A stretch of DNA of 64,000 nt from Scytonema hofmannii PCC 7110 (GTDB taxonomy: Bacteria; Cyanobacteriota; Cyanobacteriia; Cyanobacteriales; Nostocaceae): assembly GCF_000346485.2 (NCBI RefSeq), contig NZ_KQ976354.1:1953221-2017220 (forward strand). Direction: 5' to 3'. Below, piece after piece: positions 35,561 through 44,228 of the stretch. The notes under the pieces were generated by a model that was given only the letters and a program-made list of their open reading frames with translations, did no database searches and had not been told where the DNA came from. Every line of letters starts with the position of its first letter. The first letter of the stretch is position 1. The translations under genes and the position numbers were made by a program.

Positions 35561-35949
35561 TGTATCTACTAGACACTAATATCTGTATTGCACTGCTTAA
35601 TGAGAATATAAAAGTAGTCTCCACATTCAATCGCTTTTTCAGTCAATGCTATCTTTCTACAATCGTCCTTTCAGAGCTTTATAAAGGGATTTACTGCTCT
35701 CAACAGGTTAAAAAAAACCTAGAAAGTCTTGTAGAACTGACTGAGTTACTACCTGTTGAGCCATTTGATTTAAATGCTGCTATGGAATTTGGTAAGATTC
35801 AGCGTACACTGAGACAGATTGGTAAACCCACAGGAGAAATAGATGCACTCATTGCAGCTGTTGCTCGTTCTCGTCAAGACATTCTCGTCACTAACAATAT
35901 TAAAGACTTTGAAAATATACCTAACTTACAATTAGAAAACTGGTTATAG
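35560..35949 (+). CDS. vapC: PIN-domain toxin (VapC type)
   Basis: 129 residues. PIN nuclease acidic residues: MYLLDTNICI (Asp 4), STIVLSELYKG (Glu), GEIDALIAAVA and LVTNNIKDF (Asp). VapC toxins cut tRNA or rRNA at specific sites and are blocked by the partner antitoxin encoded just upstream. Confidence 0.9.
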   Translation: MYLLDTNICIALLNENIKVVSTFNRFFSQCYLSTIVLSELYKGIYCSQQVKKNLESLVELTELLPVEPFDLNAAMEFGKIQRTLRQIGKPTGEIDALIAAVARSRQDILVTNNIKDFENIPNLQLENWL

Positions 35950-35962
35950 ACTTGAAAAAACA

Positions 35963-36301
35963 CTAAAGATACAAGATTGTTCGCAATCCTTCATCTACTT
36001 CTTCCTGTAAATGTGTTGGTAGTGCTCCAACACGTTCTACCAAAAACGTTTTATCAACAGTAAAAATTTGAGACACATTAGCTACAGAATCTTTGGGTAA
36101 ACCTGTAGCTTCACACGGTAAAAACACATTCCCCGGAGCATCACTCAACCGAATGTTAGAAGTAATAATTACAACAATAATAGTTCTGATATGACTTTGA
36201 GTAAAAGTATCATCTTGAATAACTAAAACCGGACGACGATACCCAGGCTCCGAACCGACTGGATCGGGCAAATTTGCCCACCAAATTTCTCCGCGATACA
36301 T
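35963..36301 (-). CDS. mazF: MazF/PemK-type endoribonuclease toxin
   Basis: 112 residues from the ATG at 36301, which shares one base with the antitoxin stop. Signatures: MYRGEIWWANLPDPVGSEPG, RRPVLVIQDD, and ANVSQIFTVDKTFL. It cuts mRNA at short motifs. It converges with the vapC gene end 13 bases away. A degenerate copy of part of this gene lies at 37361-37425. Confidence 0.92.
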   Translation of the reverse strand: MYRGEIWWANLPDPVGSEPGYRRPVLVIQDDTFTQSHIRTIIVVIITSNIRLSDAPGNVFLPCEATGLPKDSVANVSQIFTVDKTFLVERVGALPTHLQEEVDEGLRTILYL

Positions 36302-36537
36302 TACCAATCCTCACATGGCAGTGACATAAATTGCATTTTTGCCAGAACTGGATCTAGTTCAGAGGACTCTTCAGAATAAACCTGATTTAATTTATTCAAA
36401 GTTTGATTGCGGTTGTATTTCCGTAAATATGCTATTAATGCTTTGGTATAAAGTTCACTACGTGATAACCCTAACTGTCCAGCCAGAGCTTCTGCCTCTT
36501 CAAACACTGAATCTGGAAGTGAAATTGCAGTTTTCAT
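36301..36537 (-). CDS. MazE-like ribbon-helix-helix antitoxin
   Basis: 78 residues: MKTAISLPDSVFEEAEALAG is a typical ribbon-helix-helix strand and helix, followed by LGLSRSELYTKALIAYL and an acidic toxin-binding tail. Coupled to mazF by a one-base overlap. Confidence 0.88.
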   Translation of the reverse strand: MKTAISLPDSVFEEAEALAGQLGLSRSELYTKALIAYLRKYNRNQTLNKLNQVYSEESSELDPVLAKMQFMSLPCEDW

Positions 36538-36543
36538 AGCTAG

Positions 36544-36708
36544 TCTCTTACTTGGTTACTACACATCCAGTTATACCATGACGGCAAGGAAAGCTACACC
36601 AATCTTGACTTCAACTATCTCGCGATCGTAGAGCGCTGGGGTGATGGTAAGGAAGGGCGTATAGATTGGCAATCCTATTTGATTTTTGAAAATGTTATGC
36701 TTGTTTAA
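36544..36708 (+). pseudogene. C-terminal coding relic, unknown gene
   Basis: The frame ending TAA at 36706-36708 reads YHDGKESYTNLDFNYLAIVE, then RWGDGKEGRIDWQSYLIFE and ENVMLV, with protein-like composition but no start or upstream continuation. The parent gene is not recognised. Confidence 0.4.
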
Positions 36709-36727
36709 AAAGGATTTGAGTTGCAAG

Positions 36728-36967
36728 ATGAATGCTCATAAAGTAGAAGCCGTTTTAACTGAAAATGGAACTCTGATGCTGCAGGGGTTACCTTTTCACG
36801 CAGGGGATGCTGTAGAGGTAATCATTCTTGAAGCTAAAACCCCACAGCAGAATGTGACACCATCTAGTCAACAAGAAAAAAATCTTTATCCGATGCGTGG
36901 GAAAGTAGTCCGTTATGATGACCCAACAGAACCCGTTGCTTTGGAAGATTGGGAAGTTTTGCAATGA
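36728..36967 (+). CDS. Antitoxin of a PIN-domain pair
   Basis: 79 residues from the ATG at 36728. AbrB-like N-terminus (MNAHKVEAVLTENGTLMLQG), then a flexible acidic tail ending LEDWEVLQ. Its stop overlaps the toxin start (ATGA), as in type II modules. Confidence 0.75.
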   Translation: MNAHKVEAVLTENGTLMLQGLPFHAGDAVEVIILEAKTPQQNVTPSSQQEKNLYPMRGKVVRYDDPTEPVALEDWEVLQ

Positions 36968-37353
36968 TTGTACTTGACACGCATATTTGGGTTTGGTGGG
37001 TTGACGGTAACAAACGATTAACTGAAAAACATCAAGAAGATATAGAAGAATATCAATCTCAGGGTTTGGGAGTAAGTATTGTTTCTTGTTGGGAAGTTGC
37101 CAAGTTAGTAGAAAAAAATCGACTGTTTTTTTCTTGTTCAGTTAGTGAATGGCTAGAAGGGGCTTTGTCTTATCCTGGAGTAAAACTGTTAAATTTGACG
37201 CTACCAATAGTAGTCGATTCAACCCAACTAAGTGGGTTTCATAGCGACCCTTTTGACCAAATTATTGTAGCTACAGCTAGAAATTATGGGTGTCCTTTGT
37301 TAACTGTTGACACAAAAATCCTTAACTATTCTGGCGTGAAAACGCTTTTATAG
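36964..37353 (+). CDS. PIN-domain toxin, second copy
   Basis: 129 residues from the ATG at 36964 (ATGA overlap). PIN features MIVLDTHIWVWWVDG (Asp 5), SCWEVAKLV (Glu), SDPFDQIIVATA and LTVDTKI. It is of the W-W-x-D subgroup, unlike the VapC at 35560, so the two PIN modules are of different descent. Confidence 0.88.
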   Translation: MIVLDTHIWVWWVDGNKRLTEKHQEDIEEYQSQGLGVSIVSCWEVAKLVEKNRLFFSCSVSEWLEGALSYPGVKLLNLTLPIVVDSTQLSGFHSDPFDQIIVATARNYGCPLLTVDTKILNYSGVKTLL

Positions 37354-37360
37354 ATACTCC

Positions 37361-37425
37361 TACCTAAAAACGTTTTATCAACAGTAAAAATTTAAGATAC
37401 ATTAACTACAAAATCTTTAGTGTAA
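37361..37425 (+). pseudogene. Relic of a mazF gene
   Basis: Plus-strand bases such as AAAAACGTTTTATCAACAGT are identical to 36043-36062 in mazF, with divergence after; about 60 bases are related. The reading frame is lost. Confidence 0.75.
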
Positions 37426-37457
37426 ATCATGGGATATTTTTCAAGTAGAAGACTTTA

Positions 37458-40400
37458 TCAGTCATTTTGACACTCTCGACTCATCACCAATTTCCCATCC
37501 CAGAGTCGATAAACTCCTTGTGGTTCAATGATAGGGTCGCCTTTTTTCCAATGAAATGATGTATTTTCATTTGTAATATTGCGGACATCACCTGTAGAAT
37601 AATTTGACATTGATGCGTCACTAGGACGATTGGGTAAACCACCTGTACCTGTAATAATGAAGCTGCTTTGTTGTTTTTCCTGACTGCGGACTATACAACT
37701 ATTGGCGAGAAGTGCGTTGGTATCAATCAAGTTCTGAGAGAGTTCAGTGAGGCTGTTTTGAAGCGAACTGTTATCCGGAGAATTCACATCAACACTTCCC
37801 GATAAGCCGACTCCAGAAGTTGCGGTAATATAGTTAGAAACATCGCTGAGCTTATTACCAACAAAGACACCTTGGGCGTTGATTCTGACTCGACCACCGC
37901 GAAAATTATCAGAGTTAGCGCTGATGCGGCTATTCTCTGGAGCGATTAAGAATTTTGTATTGATGTTGATGTTACCACCAATGACATTTTCGCCACTAGC
38001 GTTGGTGGTGATACTGCTGTTGCGACGGAGAGTTAAATTTTGGGTGTTGAGGTTGATGGTTGCTTGTTCTCGATTGGGATCTTTGTTAGGACTGCGGGTG
38101 TTGGCGTTGAGGGAGGCTTGATTGTCCAAGCGGATGGTGTCAGCGTTGATGGTCATAATACCAGCATTACCTGTTCCGCGACTATTGACAAATACTCCAG
38201 CGCGATCGCGTACAAATAGCTGACGGGTGTTAATAGTCAAATCTCCTGCATTACCAGTAGAACCCTGTTCAGTTGCAGTAAACAAGCCACTAGGATCGAT
38301 ATCGTTAACAGTCTTACCAATCAGTTGAACGTGATTGGCATTGACAGTTAAATTTCCTCCTTTACCCCTACCAAATGTGCCAGTACTAACCTGTGCCCCC
38401 ATTACCAGCAAATCTTGAGTATTAATCGTAAAGTTTCCTCCATCCCCAGTTGAGCCAGGTTGAGCAGAACTGAACAAGCCACTGGGAAGACGATCATCAG
38501 CAGATCCACTGATCGCTTTCATGCTATTTGACGCATTAACAGTCAGGTTGCCTCCTTTACCCCTACCCAATGTGCCAGTACCAACTTGTGCTCCATCTCG
38601 TACAAGCAGATCTCGGGTATTAATCGTCAAGTCTCCCCCATCTCCACTTAAGCGACCTCGAACATCGGCAAACAAACCACTGGAAAAACGACCATCAGCA
38701 GACGTACCAATCAGTTGGACGCTATTTAAAGCATTAACAGTTAAATTCCCGCCTTGACCCCTACCAAATACGCTAGCACTAACTTGTGCTCCATCACGCA
38801 CGAGTAAATCTTGAGTATTAATTGTTAAATTTCCCGCATTTGCAGTTGAACTGGGTTGAGCAGTAGCCAACAAAGCACTGGGAAAATCACCATCAGTAGA
38901 TGTACCAATTAGTTGGACGCTATTTGAGGCGTTAACATTTAAATTACCTCCTGTGCCTCTACCAAAAGTATAAGCAGTAATGCGTGCGCCATCACGTACA
39001 GACAAATCTTTAGTGGTAATCGTCAAGTCTCCTGCATCCCCAGTTGAGCCTCGACTAGCAGGAGTTCCCAAGCCACTGGCAACACTACCATCTGCAGACG
39101 TACCAATCAACTGCACATTATTTGAAGCATTGACAATTAAATTACCTCCTTTGCCTGCACCAAACGTACCAGCAGTAACTCTTGCTCCATTTTGTACAAG
39201 CAAATTCTGAACTTTAATAGTCAAATCACCTCCTTTACTGGCACCAAAAGTGCTAGCGCTAACCTCTGCTCCATCGTCTACGAGTAACTCTTTTGTAGTA
39301 ATTGTTAAATTTCCTGCTTCTCCGGTTGCAGCATCTCCTATTGAGTCTAGAGTAGCTTCGGCAAATAAACCACTGCTAAAACTACCATCAGCAGACGTAC
39401 CAATCAGTTGTACGCTATTGGAGGCATTAACTGTTAAGTTTCCTCCTTTACCTGTACTAAATGTGCTAACAATGACCTCTGCCCCATCGCGCACAAGTAA
39501 ATCTTTAGTAGTGATTATCAAATTTCCTGCATCGCCCGTTGAGCCTTGGTTAGCAGAAGCAAACAATCCACTGCTAAAACTATCATCAGCAGACCTACCA
39601 ACGACTTGCACGCGACCAATTGCATTGACAGACAAATTACCTCCTTTACCTGCACCTAAGGTACTAGAACTAATCTCTGCCCCATCGCGCACAAGTAAAT
39701 CTTGAGTATTAATCGTTAAATTTCCCACATCACCAGTTGAACCTCTGCCAGCAAAAGTAGACAAGCTACTGCGACCATTAATAGACGTACCAATAAGTTG
39801 CACGCTATTTGAGGCATTAATTGTTAAATTACCTCCCTTACCCGCAGCGAATGTGTTTGTTCCCACCTTTGCCCCATCGCGGACAAATAATTCTTTGGTG
39901 GTAATTGTTAAATCTCCACCTCTGCGAGTAGCGTTGGGAAACACATCATTTCTTATCTGACTTCCCTGCTCTACTTTTACTTGTTCTGTAGCATTTAGCG
40001 TAATATCTCCAGCTTTCGTCTCAGGTGTTCCCAAACCTTGCCCAATACCAGCAGAGAGTAAACTTCCTGCCAAAATTTCTACATTTCTAGCATTGACTGT
40101 AATATGACCTCCATCAGTCCCTTCTACATATATGGCTGCTTGATTTGTAAGCGATACATCAGCACGAGTCACATTCTCAATAAATCCCAACCTCAAATTA
40201 TCCCCATCTAAGACAAGATTGATATTTCCAGATTCCGCCAATCCTCCCAACTCAACTCTCCCACCAAGAGCATTTAATTGTCCGCCATCCATGCTGACAT
40301 TCCCACCCAGTAACAGCAAGCTCTTACCATCTGGTACTCGTAAACCAACTGCATCAAAACCTGCTGGATCTTTTCCTGTAGGCGCGATCGCGTTATTTTG

Positions 40401-40982
40401 AATTGACGCAGTTTTATTGATTTGGCTAAACAGAAAAGCAGATGGATTAATTGCCAATAGTTGAGGAACTTCCGGATTGGTGGCACTAAAATTTCCTGTC
40501 TCCCCAAACTGAATCGCATTAGCTGTAGTTGCTGCAAACGAACCATCAACATCTAAACTCGCATTCTTACCAAAAAGAATCCCATTGGGATTTATCAAAA
40601 ATAAATTAGCTTTCGACTCACCAAAAGTACCCAGTCTGCCCAAAATCTCAGAGCGGTTTCTACCTGTGACTCGTGCCAGAATATTTTGGATATCTGTGTT
40701 AGGACTGGAAAAATAAGCTTCCCTACCCTCACTGATGTTAAATTCTCTGAAACTATGGAACAGGTTAATTGAGCGAGTTGCACCACCAGTAATCACCTCA
40801 AGCGGTTGTCCCTGAAAATTTTGTATGATTTGAGACGATTCAGCCCCAAGTGTGTCATCTGCTTGGATATTACTAGGAGTATTCTGAGGCAAAGCTCTAT
40901 CAGCGAAGCTATTTAGCCATACTGTTGTCAAAAATCCTAAAAATCCTAAGTGCCAACAACCCAAACAGCGTTTTGTTTTCAT
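37458..40982 (-). CDS. Filamentous-haemagglutinin-type exoprotein (TpsA-like)
   Basis: 1174 residues from the ATG at 40982 (MKTKRCLGCWHLGFLGFLTT), which gives a signal peptide; a start at 41036 adds 18 residues. The TPS domain at about 40-250 carries LFLINPNGILFGKNASLDV, the hallmark of two-partner secretion. Residues about 330-950 form around ten repeats of 66 residues (LLVRDGA, GGNLTVNA, VQLIGTSADG, SSGLFA), a beta-helix stalk. The C-terminus ends IIEPQGVYRLWDGKLVMSRE. No TpsB transporter is in the window. Probably a surface adhesin or contact factor. Confidence 0.88.
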   Translation of the reverse strand: MKTKRCLGCWHLGFLGFLTTVWLNSFADRALPQNTPSNIQADDTLGAESSQIIQNFQGQPLEVITGGATRSINLFHSFREFNISEGREAYFSSPNTDIQNILARVTGRNRSEILGRLGTFGESKANLFLINPNGILFGKNASLDVDGSFAATTANAIQFGETGNFSATNPEVPQLLAINPSAFLFSQINKTASIQNNAIAPTGKDPAGFDAVGLRVPDGKSLLLLGGNVSMDGGQLNALGGRVELGGLAESGNINLVLDGDNLRLGFIENVTRADVSLTNQAAIYVEGTDGGHITVNARNVEILAGSLLSAGIGQGLGTPETKAGDITLNATEQVKVEQGSQIRNDVFPNATRRGGDLTITTKELFVRDGAKVGTNTFAAGKGGNLTINASNSVQLIGTSINGRSSLSTFAGRGSTGDVGNLTINTQDLLVRDGAEISSSTLGAGKGGNLSVNAIGRVQVVGRSADDSFSSGLFASANQGSTGDAGNLIITTKDLLVRDGAEVIVSTFSTGKGGNLTVNASNSVQLIGTSADGSFSSGLFAEATLDSIGDAATGEAGNLTITTKELLVDDGAEVSASTFGASKGGDLTIKVQNLLVQNGARVTAGTFGAGKGGNLIVNASNNVQLIGTSADGSVASGLGTPASRGSTGDAGDLTITTKDLSVRDGARITAYTFGRGTGGNLNVNASNSVQLIGTSTDGDFPSALLATAQPSSTANAGNLTINTQDLLVRDGAQVSASVFGRGQGGNLTVNALNSVQLIGTSADGRFSSGLFADVRGRLSGDGGDLTINTRDLLVRDGAQVGTGTLGRGKGGNLTVNASNSMKAISGSADDRLPSGLFSSAQPGSTGDGGNFTINTQDLLVMGAQVSTGTFGRGKGGNLTVNANHVQLIGKTVNDIDPSGLFTATEQGSTGNAGDLTINTRQLFVRDRAGVFVNSRGTGNAGIMTINADTIRLDNQASLNANTRSPNKDPNREQATINLNTQNLTLRRNSSITTNASGENVIGGNININTKFLIAPENSRISANSDNFRGGRVRINAQGVFVGNKLSDVSNYITATSGVGLSGSVDVNSPDNSSLQNSLTELSQNLIDTNALLANSCIVRSQEKQQSSFIITGTGGLPNRPSDASMSNYSTGDVRNITNENTSFHWKKGDPIIEPQGVYRLWDGKLVMSRECQND

Positions 40983-41078
40983 TGGACTCACTCCCCATAT
41001 ATCTGGAGTATCTAACGATTTGGGATGAAAAAGCAATCATCTTTGTTACTGTGAAATTTACCGTCACCTCAGGATTTG

Positions 41079-41178
41079 CGATCGCGAAGCGCAAGCTGTA
41101 CCCAGCTTATCGCATGAAGGCGCAAGCCGTACCCGGCTTATCGCTAAGCGCAAGCTTTACGCAGCTTATCGCATCGGA
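41079..41178 (+). repeat. Three copies of a HIP1-linked palindromic repeat
   Basis: GCGCAAGCTGTACCCAGCTT-type units followed by ATCGC; AAGCTG-TAC-CCAGCTT forms a small hairpin. Relatives lie at 46488-46520 and 47776-47846. Confidence 0.8.
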
Positions 41179-41376
41179 ACTTGAGAGCGATCGCGTGCCA
41201 AACCTTAGTAAGTTCGTCACCTCATTATTTATTGTAATCAATAATACATTTTTGCATAAAACTGCAATCAATCTAGTAATTCTATGTATATTGATCGGCA
41301 GAAATAGTGCATGAATTTAGTTACTAAAAATCTGTATTCTACTGTTAATTAAATCAAACTATTGTTGGAGTCAAAT

Positions 41377-42114
41377 ATGATTTTTCTCAAGAATTATGTT
41401 CCTCTTGTAATGTTTGCATTCAGTTTTTTTACTGCCTTATTCCTACTTGGAGTACTAGTCAACAACAGCCTTACAAATGAAGTGCAAATTATCGATGGTC
41501 TTTTACTATCTGTTATGAGTTGTCTGTCATTTGTAGTAGGAAAATGGTTGGGTAGCAAGATTGAAACTGGTAATTCTCTATTAGAGAATCCTATGGATGA
41601 AAGCCTCGCACAATCAGTCCTCAATCTTTGGATTATCACTGGAGTAGCAGCGTTATATATCAGCTTTAATGGTCACAGAAATTTAGAAGATTTTGTTTTG
41701 CTAGAAGTAGTTGTCTTTTCTCTAGTTTTGTGGAAAACTTCAGCCAATCAATTGAAGGTAACGGTTACAGATCTTAAAGGAGTCAAGAGTGAGCTAGAAA
41801 CAATTCAGAGTACGCTAAAAGTAACTCAGACTGAATTAAAAACAACTGAGACTGAATTAAAAACAACCGAGAGTAAACTGAAAATGACTGAAACTGAATT
41901 GAAAGCTACTGAGAGTAAGCTAAAAACGACTGAGACTGAATTAAAAACAACCGAGAGTAAACTGAAAATGATTGAAACTGAATTGAAAGCTACTGAGAGT
42001 AAACTAAAAGTTACTGAGACTGAACTGAAGACAACTGAGAGTAAGCTGAAAATGACTGAGAATGAACTCAATGCATCTCAAGAAAGGTTGACTAAATTTA
42101 ATTACTCAGTATAA
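41377..42114 (+). CDS. Membrane protein with a long 14-residue-repeat coiled coil
   Basis: 245 residues from the ATG at 41377. Three or four membrane helices within residues 5-120 are followed by about 110 residues of repeats TETELKTTESKLKM. Each 14-residue (42-base) unit is two heptads, predicting a cytosolic coiled coil. Function unknown. Confidence 0.7.
   Translation: MIFLKNYVPLVMFAFSFFTALFLLGVLVNNSLTNEVQIIDGLLLSVMSCLSFVVGKWLGSKIETGNSLLENPMDESLAQSVLNLWIITGVAALYISFNGHRNLEDFVLLEVVVFSLVLWKTSANQLKVTVTDLKGVKSELETIQSTLKVTQTELKTTETELKTTESKLKMTETELKATESKLKTTETELKTTESKLKMIETELKATESKLKVTETELKTTESKLKMTENELNASQERLTKFNYSV
41817..42080 (+). repeat. 42-base coding tandem repeat
   Basis: About six copies of a 42-base unit (ACTGAATTAAAAACAACTGA and so on) encode the coiled coil. 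The opposite strand is also open because of the repeat and is not a gene. Confidence 0.85.
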
Positions 42115-42326
42115 AACCAGAGTCTTTAGTTTAGCAATAAAAATTAATAAAAAGAATGTATTTTTATCATGCATATTTTGACTTTGCTTATAAAAATACT
42201 GAGAGGTGCAAGATACGAGAGAAGCTAATTTCGATAAAGAACATTTAAATGATTTAGCTTCTCTCGCTCAAACAATATCTTCAGTGAACTAATTACAAGC
42301 TTGAATGAAAAGAAGAACTCAACACA

Positions 42327-42767
42327 ATGGAAACTTTAATCGATTTCGTTAATACTTTCTTAAACTGGCTAAGCACTACGTTAGAAAGTGTATTAAATTG
42401 GAGCATTATTTGTGTACAGGCGATCGCTTTTTTAGCATACTTTCTGTACACGGCTGCAATCAGAATTTTGATTGCAGTTGGTCATTGGTTAGCTACTTCA
42501 TTGCAGTGGCTATTCAATGTCATTGCTACACTCTGTCACTGGCTCATTACATCCTTGGGAATTGTGGAGAACGGGCTTCTATACATTTTGGGTCTGATAA
42601 TAGTTGCAATGATAATTCTGCTTTCCCAGCTAATAGGTCAGATCGCTTATCTAAAATCGGAGAACTATCAACTCAGAGCAGATAGACAGGAACAAATAGA
42701 GCGAGAAAATAGGAAAGCTATCATCCACGGTGCTATCAAGCTTATAGAATGGTTCATAAAACAGTAA
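42327..42767 (+). CDS. Small membrane protein, unknown function
   Basis: 146 residues with three hydrophobic segments (ICVQAIAFLAYFLYTAAIRI, WLFNVIATLCHWLITSL, LLYILGLIIVAMIILL), then a charged coiled-coil tail (SENYQLRADRQEQIEREN). It follows the coiled-coil membrane protein by about 210 bases on the same strand and has a similar plan, so the two may be functionally linked. Confidence 0.55.
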   Translation: METLIDFVNTFLNWLSTTLESVLNWSIICVQAIAFLAYFLYTAAIRILIAVGHWLATSLQWLFNVIATLCHWLITSLGIVENGLLYILGLIIVAMIILLSQLIGQIAYLKSENYQLRADRQEQIERENRKAIIHGAIKLIEWFIKQ

Positions 42768-42833
42768 TGCATTTTGTTTGGTGCCGATCTTCAATATCTT
42801 TTTTTAACAATTCAGTAAGTCATGGGATATTTT

Positions 42834-43052
42834 TTAAAGAGCTTCCCAGTCATCTTTACTGACTTGAGCTTGCCGTAAGATTTTCGACAACAAACTTTTG
42901 CTAATATCTCCTTCATGGGGATTAGGAATAATTAACCTCAGTTCATCCTTAATCATAAATTGATGCCTCTTACCTGAATATGGTCCCTCAAAACCAAGTT
43001 GTTTCAAGTAATAAATTAAATCCCGTCGATTAATCGCTCCAAAGGTTGGCAT
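42834..43052 (-). CDS. hicA: HicA-type mRNA interferase toxin
   Basis: 72 residues with a dsRBD-like fold: RRDLIYYLKQLGFEGPYSGK, catalytic His in GKRHQFMIK, and LIIPNPHEGDISKSLLSKIL. Starts on the last base of the hicB-like gene. Confidence 0.92.
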   Translation of the reverse strand: MPTFGAINRRDLIYYLKQLGFEGPYSGKRHQFMIKDELRLIIPNPHEGDISKSLLSKILRQAQVSKDDWEAL

Positions 43053-43294
43053 TATGCCACATCCTGATTAAACGCCAGAGAAATTCCGTCTAGCACTGGC
43101 ATTGTATGCCCTAGCTGCAATCCTAAAACTATCCACTCTTCCAAAGAATCTTTTAATTCTTCTTGACAAGTTTCAAGTGTAGGAGCATTGGCGTATAATC
43201 CTTGCAGTTCAGGCACTTCTCCATAAAAAGTGCCATCCTCTAATATTTCATAATTAGCACGCTTTAAAGCTGCTTTAATATACTCTGTCAGCAT
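43052..43294 (-). CDS. hicB: HicB-type antitoxin
   Basis: 80 residues: ANYEILEDGTFYGEVPELQG and TCQEELKDSLEEWIVLGLQLG, the degenerate RNase H fold of HicB. No C-terminal DNA-binding domain. Its upstream 50 bases were copied to 45555-45605. Confidence 0.9.
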   Translation of the reverse strand: MLTEYIKAALKRANYEILEDGTFYGEVPELQGLYANAPTLETCQEELKDSLEEWIVLGLQLGHTMPVLDGISLAFNQDVA

Positions 43295-43338
43295 TTTTTA
43301 TCTTTTAGAGATTTTTGCTTTATCTAGCAAATACATAT
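43289..43338 (-). repeat. Duplicated hicB upstream segment, copy 1
   Basis: CAGCATTTTTTATCTTTTAG and following bases to ACATAT; the start codon of hicB is included. A near copy is at 45555-45605. Confidence 0.85.
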
Positions 43339-43344
43339 CAGGTT

Positions 43345-43551
43345 TCAGGCGTGTCTGCTTTCTTCAGAGCAGGACTGGCGGTATTCTCGTCCTAAAGCCA
43401 TCGCTTCTTCAAACGCTGGCTCGTCGGCAAAGATACCTGTGATGTCCTCCCACCAAGGTTTTGTTGGAGTTGCGCTGTTGAGTGTTGCGTGTTTGAGTTG
43501 GGTTTCAGCTTCGAGTTTGCTGAGTTGTTCTTCGATTTGCACAGAAGACAT
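43345..43551 (-). CDS. Orphan antitoxin-like small protein
   Basis: 68 residues: a coiled N-terminus MSSVQIEEQLSKLEAE and the segment PWWEDITGIFADEPAFEEAM, a pattern seen in cyanobacterial antitoxins that precede PIN toxins. No toxin follows; hicBA lies immediately downstream. Confidence 0.55.
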   Translation of the reverse strand: MSSVQIEEQLSKLEAETQLKHATLNSATPTKPWWEDITGIFADEPAFEEAMALGREYRQSCSEESRHA

Positions 43552-43620
43552 GGCTTTTAGTTAAACTTGAGGTTTTGAAGTTACTTGAGATTATAGCTCA
43601 CTGAATTTTCACTTGTTAGG

Positions 43621-43670
43621 TATTTATGCGCTCATTGGGATGCTCCTTGTACAACTTATAGGCGATCGCA
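43621..43670 (+). repeat. 50-base dispersed repeat, copy 1
   Basis: TTTATGCGCTCATTGGGAT and following bases to GGCGATCGCA. It matches 47561-47610 at 43 of 50 positions. Confidence 0.8.
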
Positions 43671-43781
43671 CATATATTTGAGTTTGTTGGGTGGATAGTA
43701 TTTTAGCTAGAAAGAATTAGAATTCTAATATTTATGATACGCTCCTAACTGGATATTTCATCTGTGTTAGGATGTGAGAAA

Positions 43782-44228
43782 ATGATTCCGGAATTTGATG
43801 AAAATGGTAATTTACCACCAGGTGTTTATTTTTGTAAATGGGAGGAGTTTAAAGAAAGATTTGGAAATAGTTTCAAGAGAGAACGAATGATAAATGGTTT
43901 AGAAGTGGCAATGACGCAATTAAAAGCAGCAGGTTGTAGAACAATTTATATAAATGGTAGTTTTGTTACCAGTGAACCAAACCCTAATGATTTTGATGCT
44001 TGTTACGATAATGACACTGTAGATATCGATTATCTTAGAAAGAATGCTCCTAAACTAATTAATAGTTTTGACCGACAAGCACAAAAATCTAAATATCAAG
44101 GTGAAATTTTTCGTTCAGATGAGCCAGTTGGTGATTTGGGTTTAAACTCATTTGAATTTTTTCAACGCGATAGAATGCAAAATAGAAAGGGCATTATTGC
44201 TATTGATTTAGTGAGGTGGGAACCATGA
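43782..44228 (+). CDS. DUF6932-type nucleotidyltransferase-like protein
   Basis: 148 residues from the ATG at 43782, preceded by GTGAGAA. IPEFDENGNLPPG and WEEFKERFG with a nucleotidyltransferase-like IYINGSFVTSEPNPNDFDAC (G-S and D-x-D) are typical. Its ATGA overlap with an XRE protein gene suggests a toxin-antitoxin-like pair (inference). Confidence 0.78.
   Translation: MIPEFDENGNLPPGVYFCKWEEFKERFGNSFKRERMINGLEVAMTQLKAAGCRTIYINGSFVTSEPNPNDFDACYDNDTVDIDYLRKNAPKLINSFDRQAQKSKYQGEIFRSDEPVGDLGLNSFEFFQRDRMQNRKGIIAIDLVRWEP

Noticed and set aside
37879-40401. Plus-strand frames antisense to the haemagglutinin gene
   Set aside because: Regular repeats of low stop content open the opposite strand; no protein-like domains.
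41826-42071. Minus-strand 81-codon frame rich in Val, Phe and Ser
   Set aside because: Mirror of the 42-base coding repeat.
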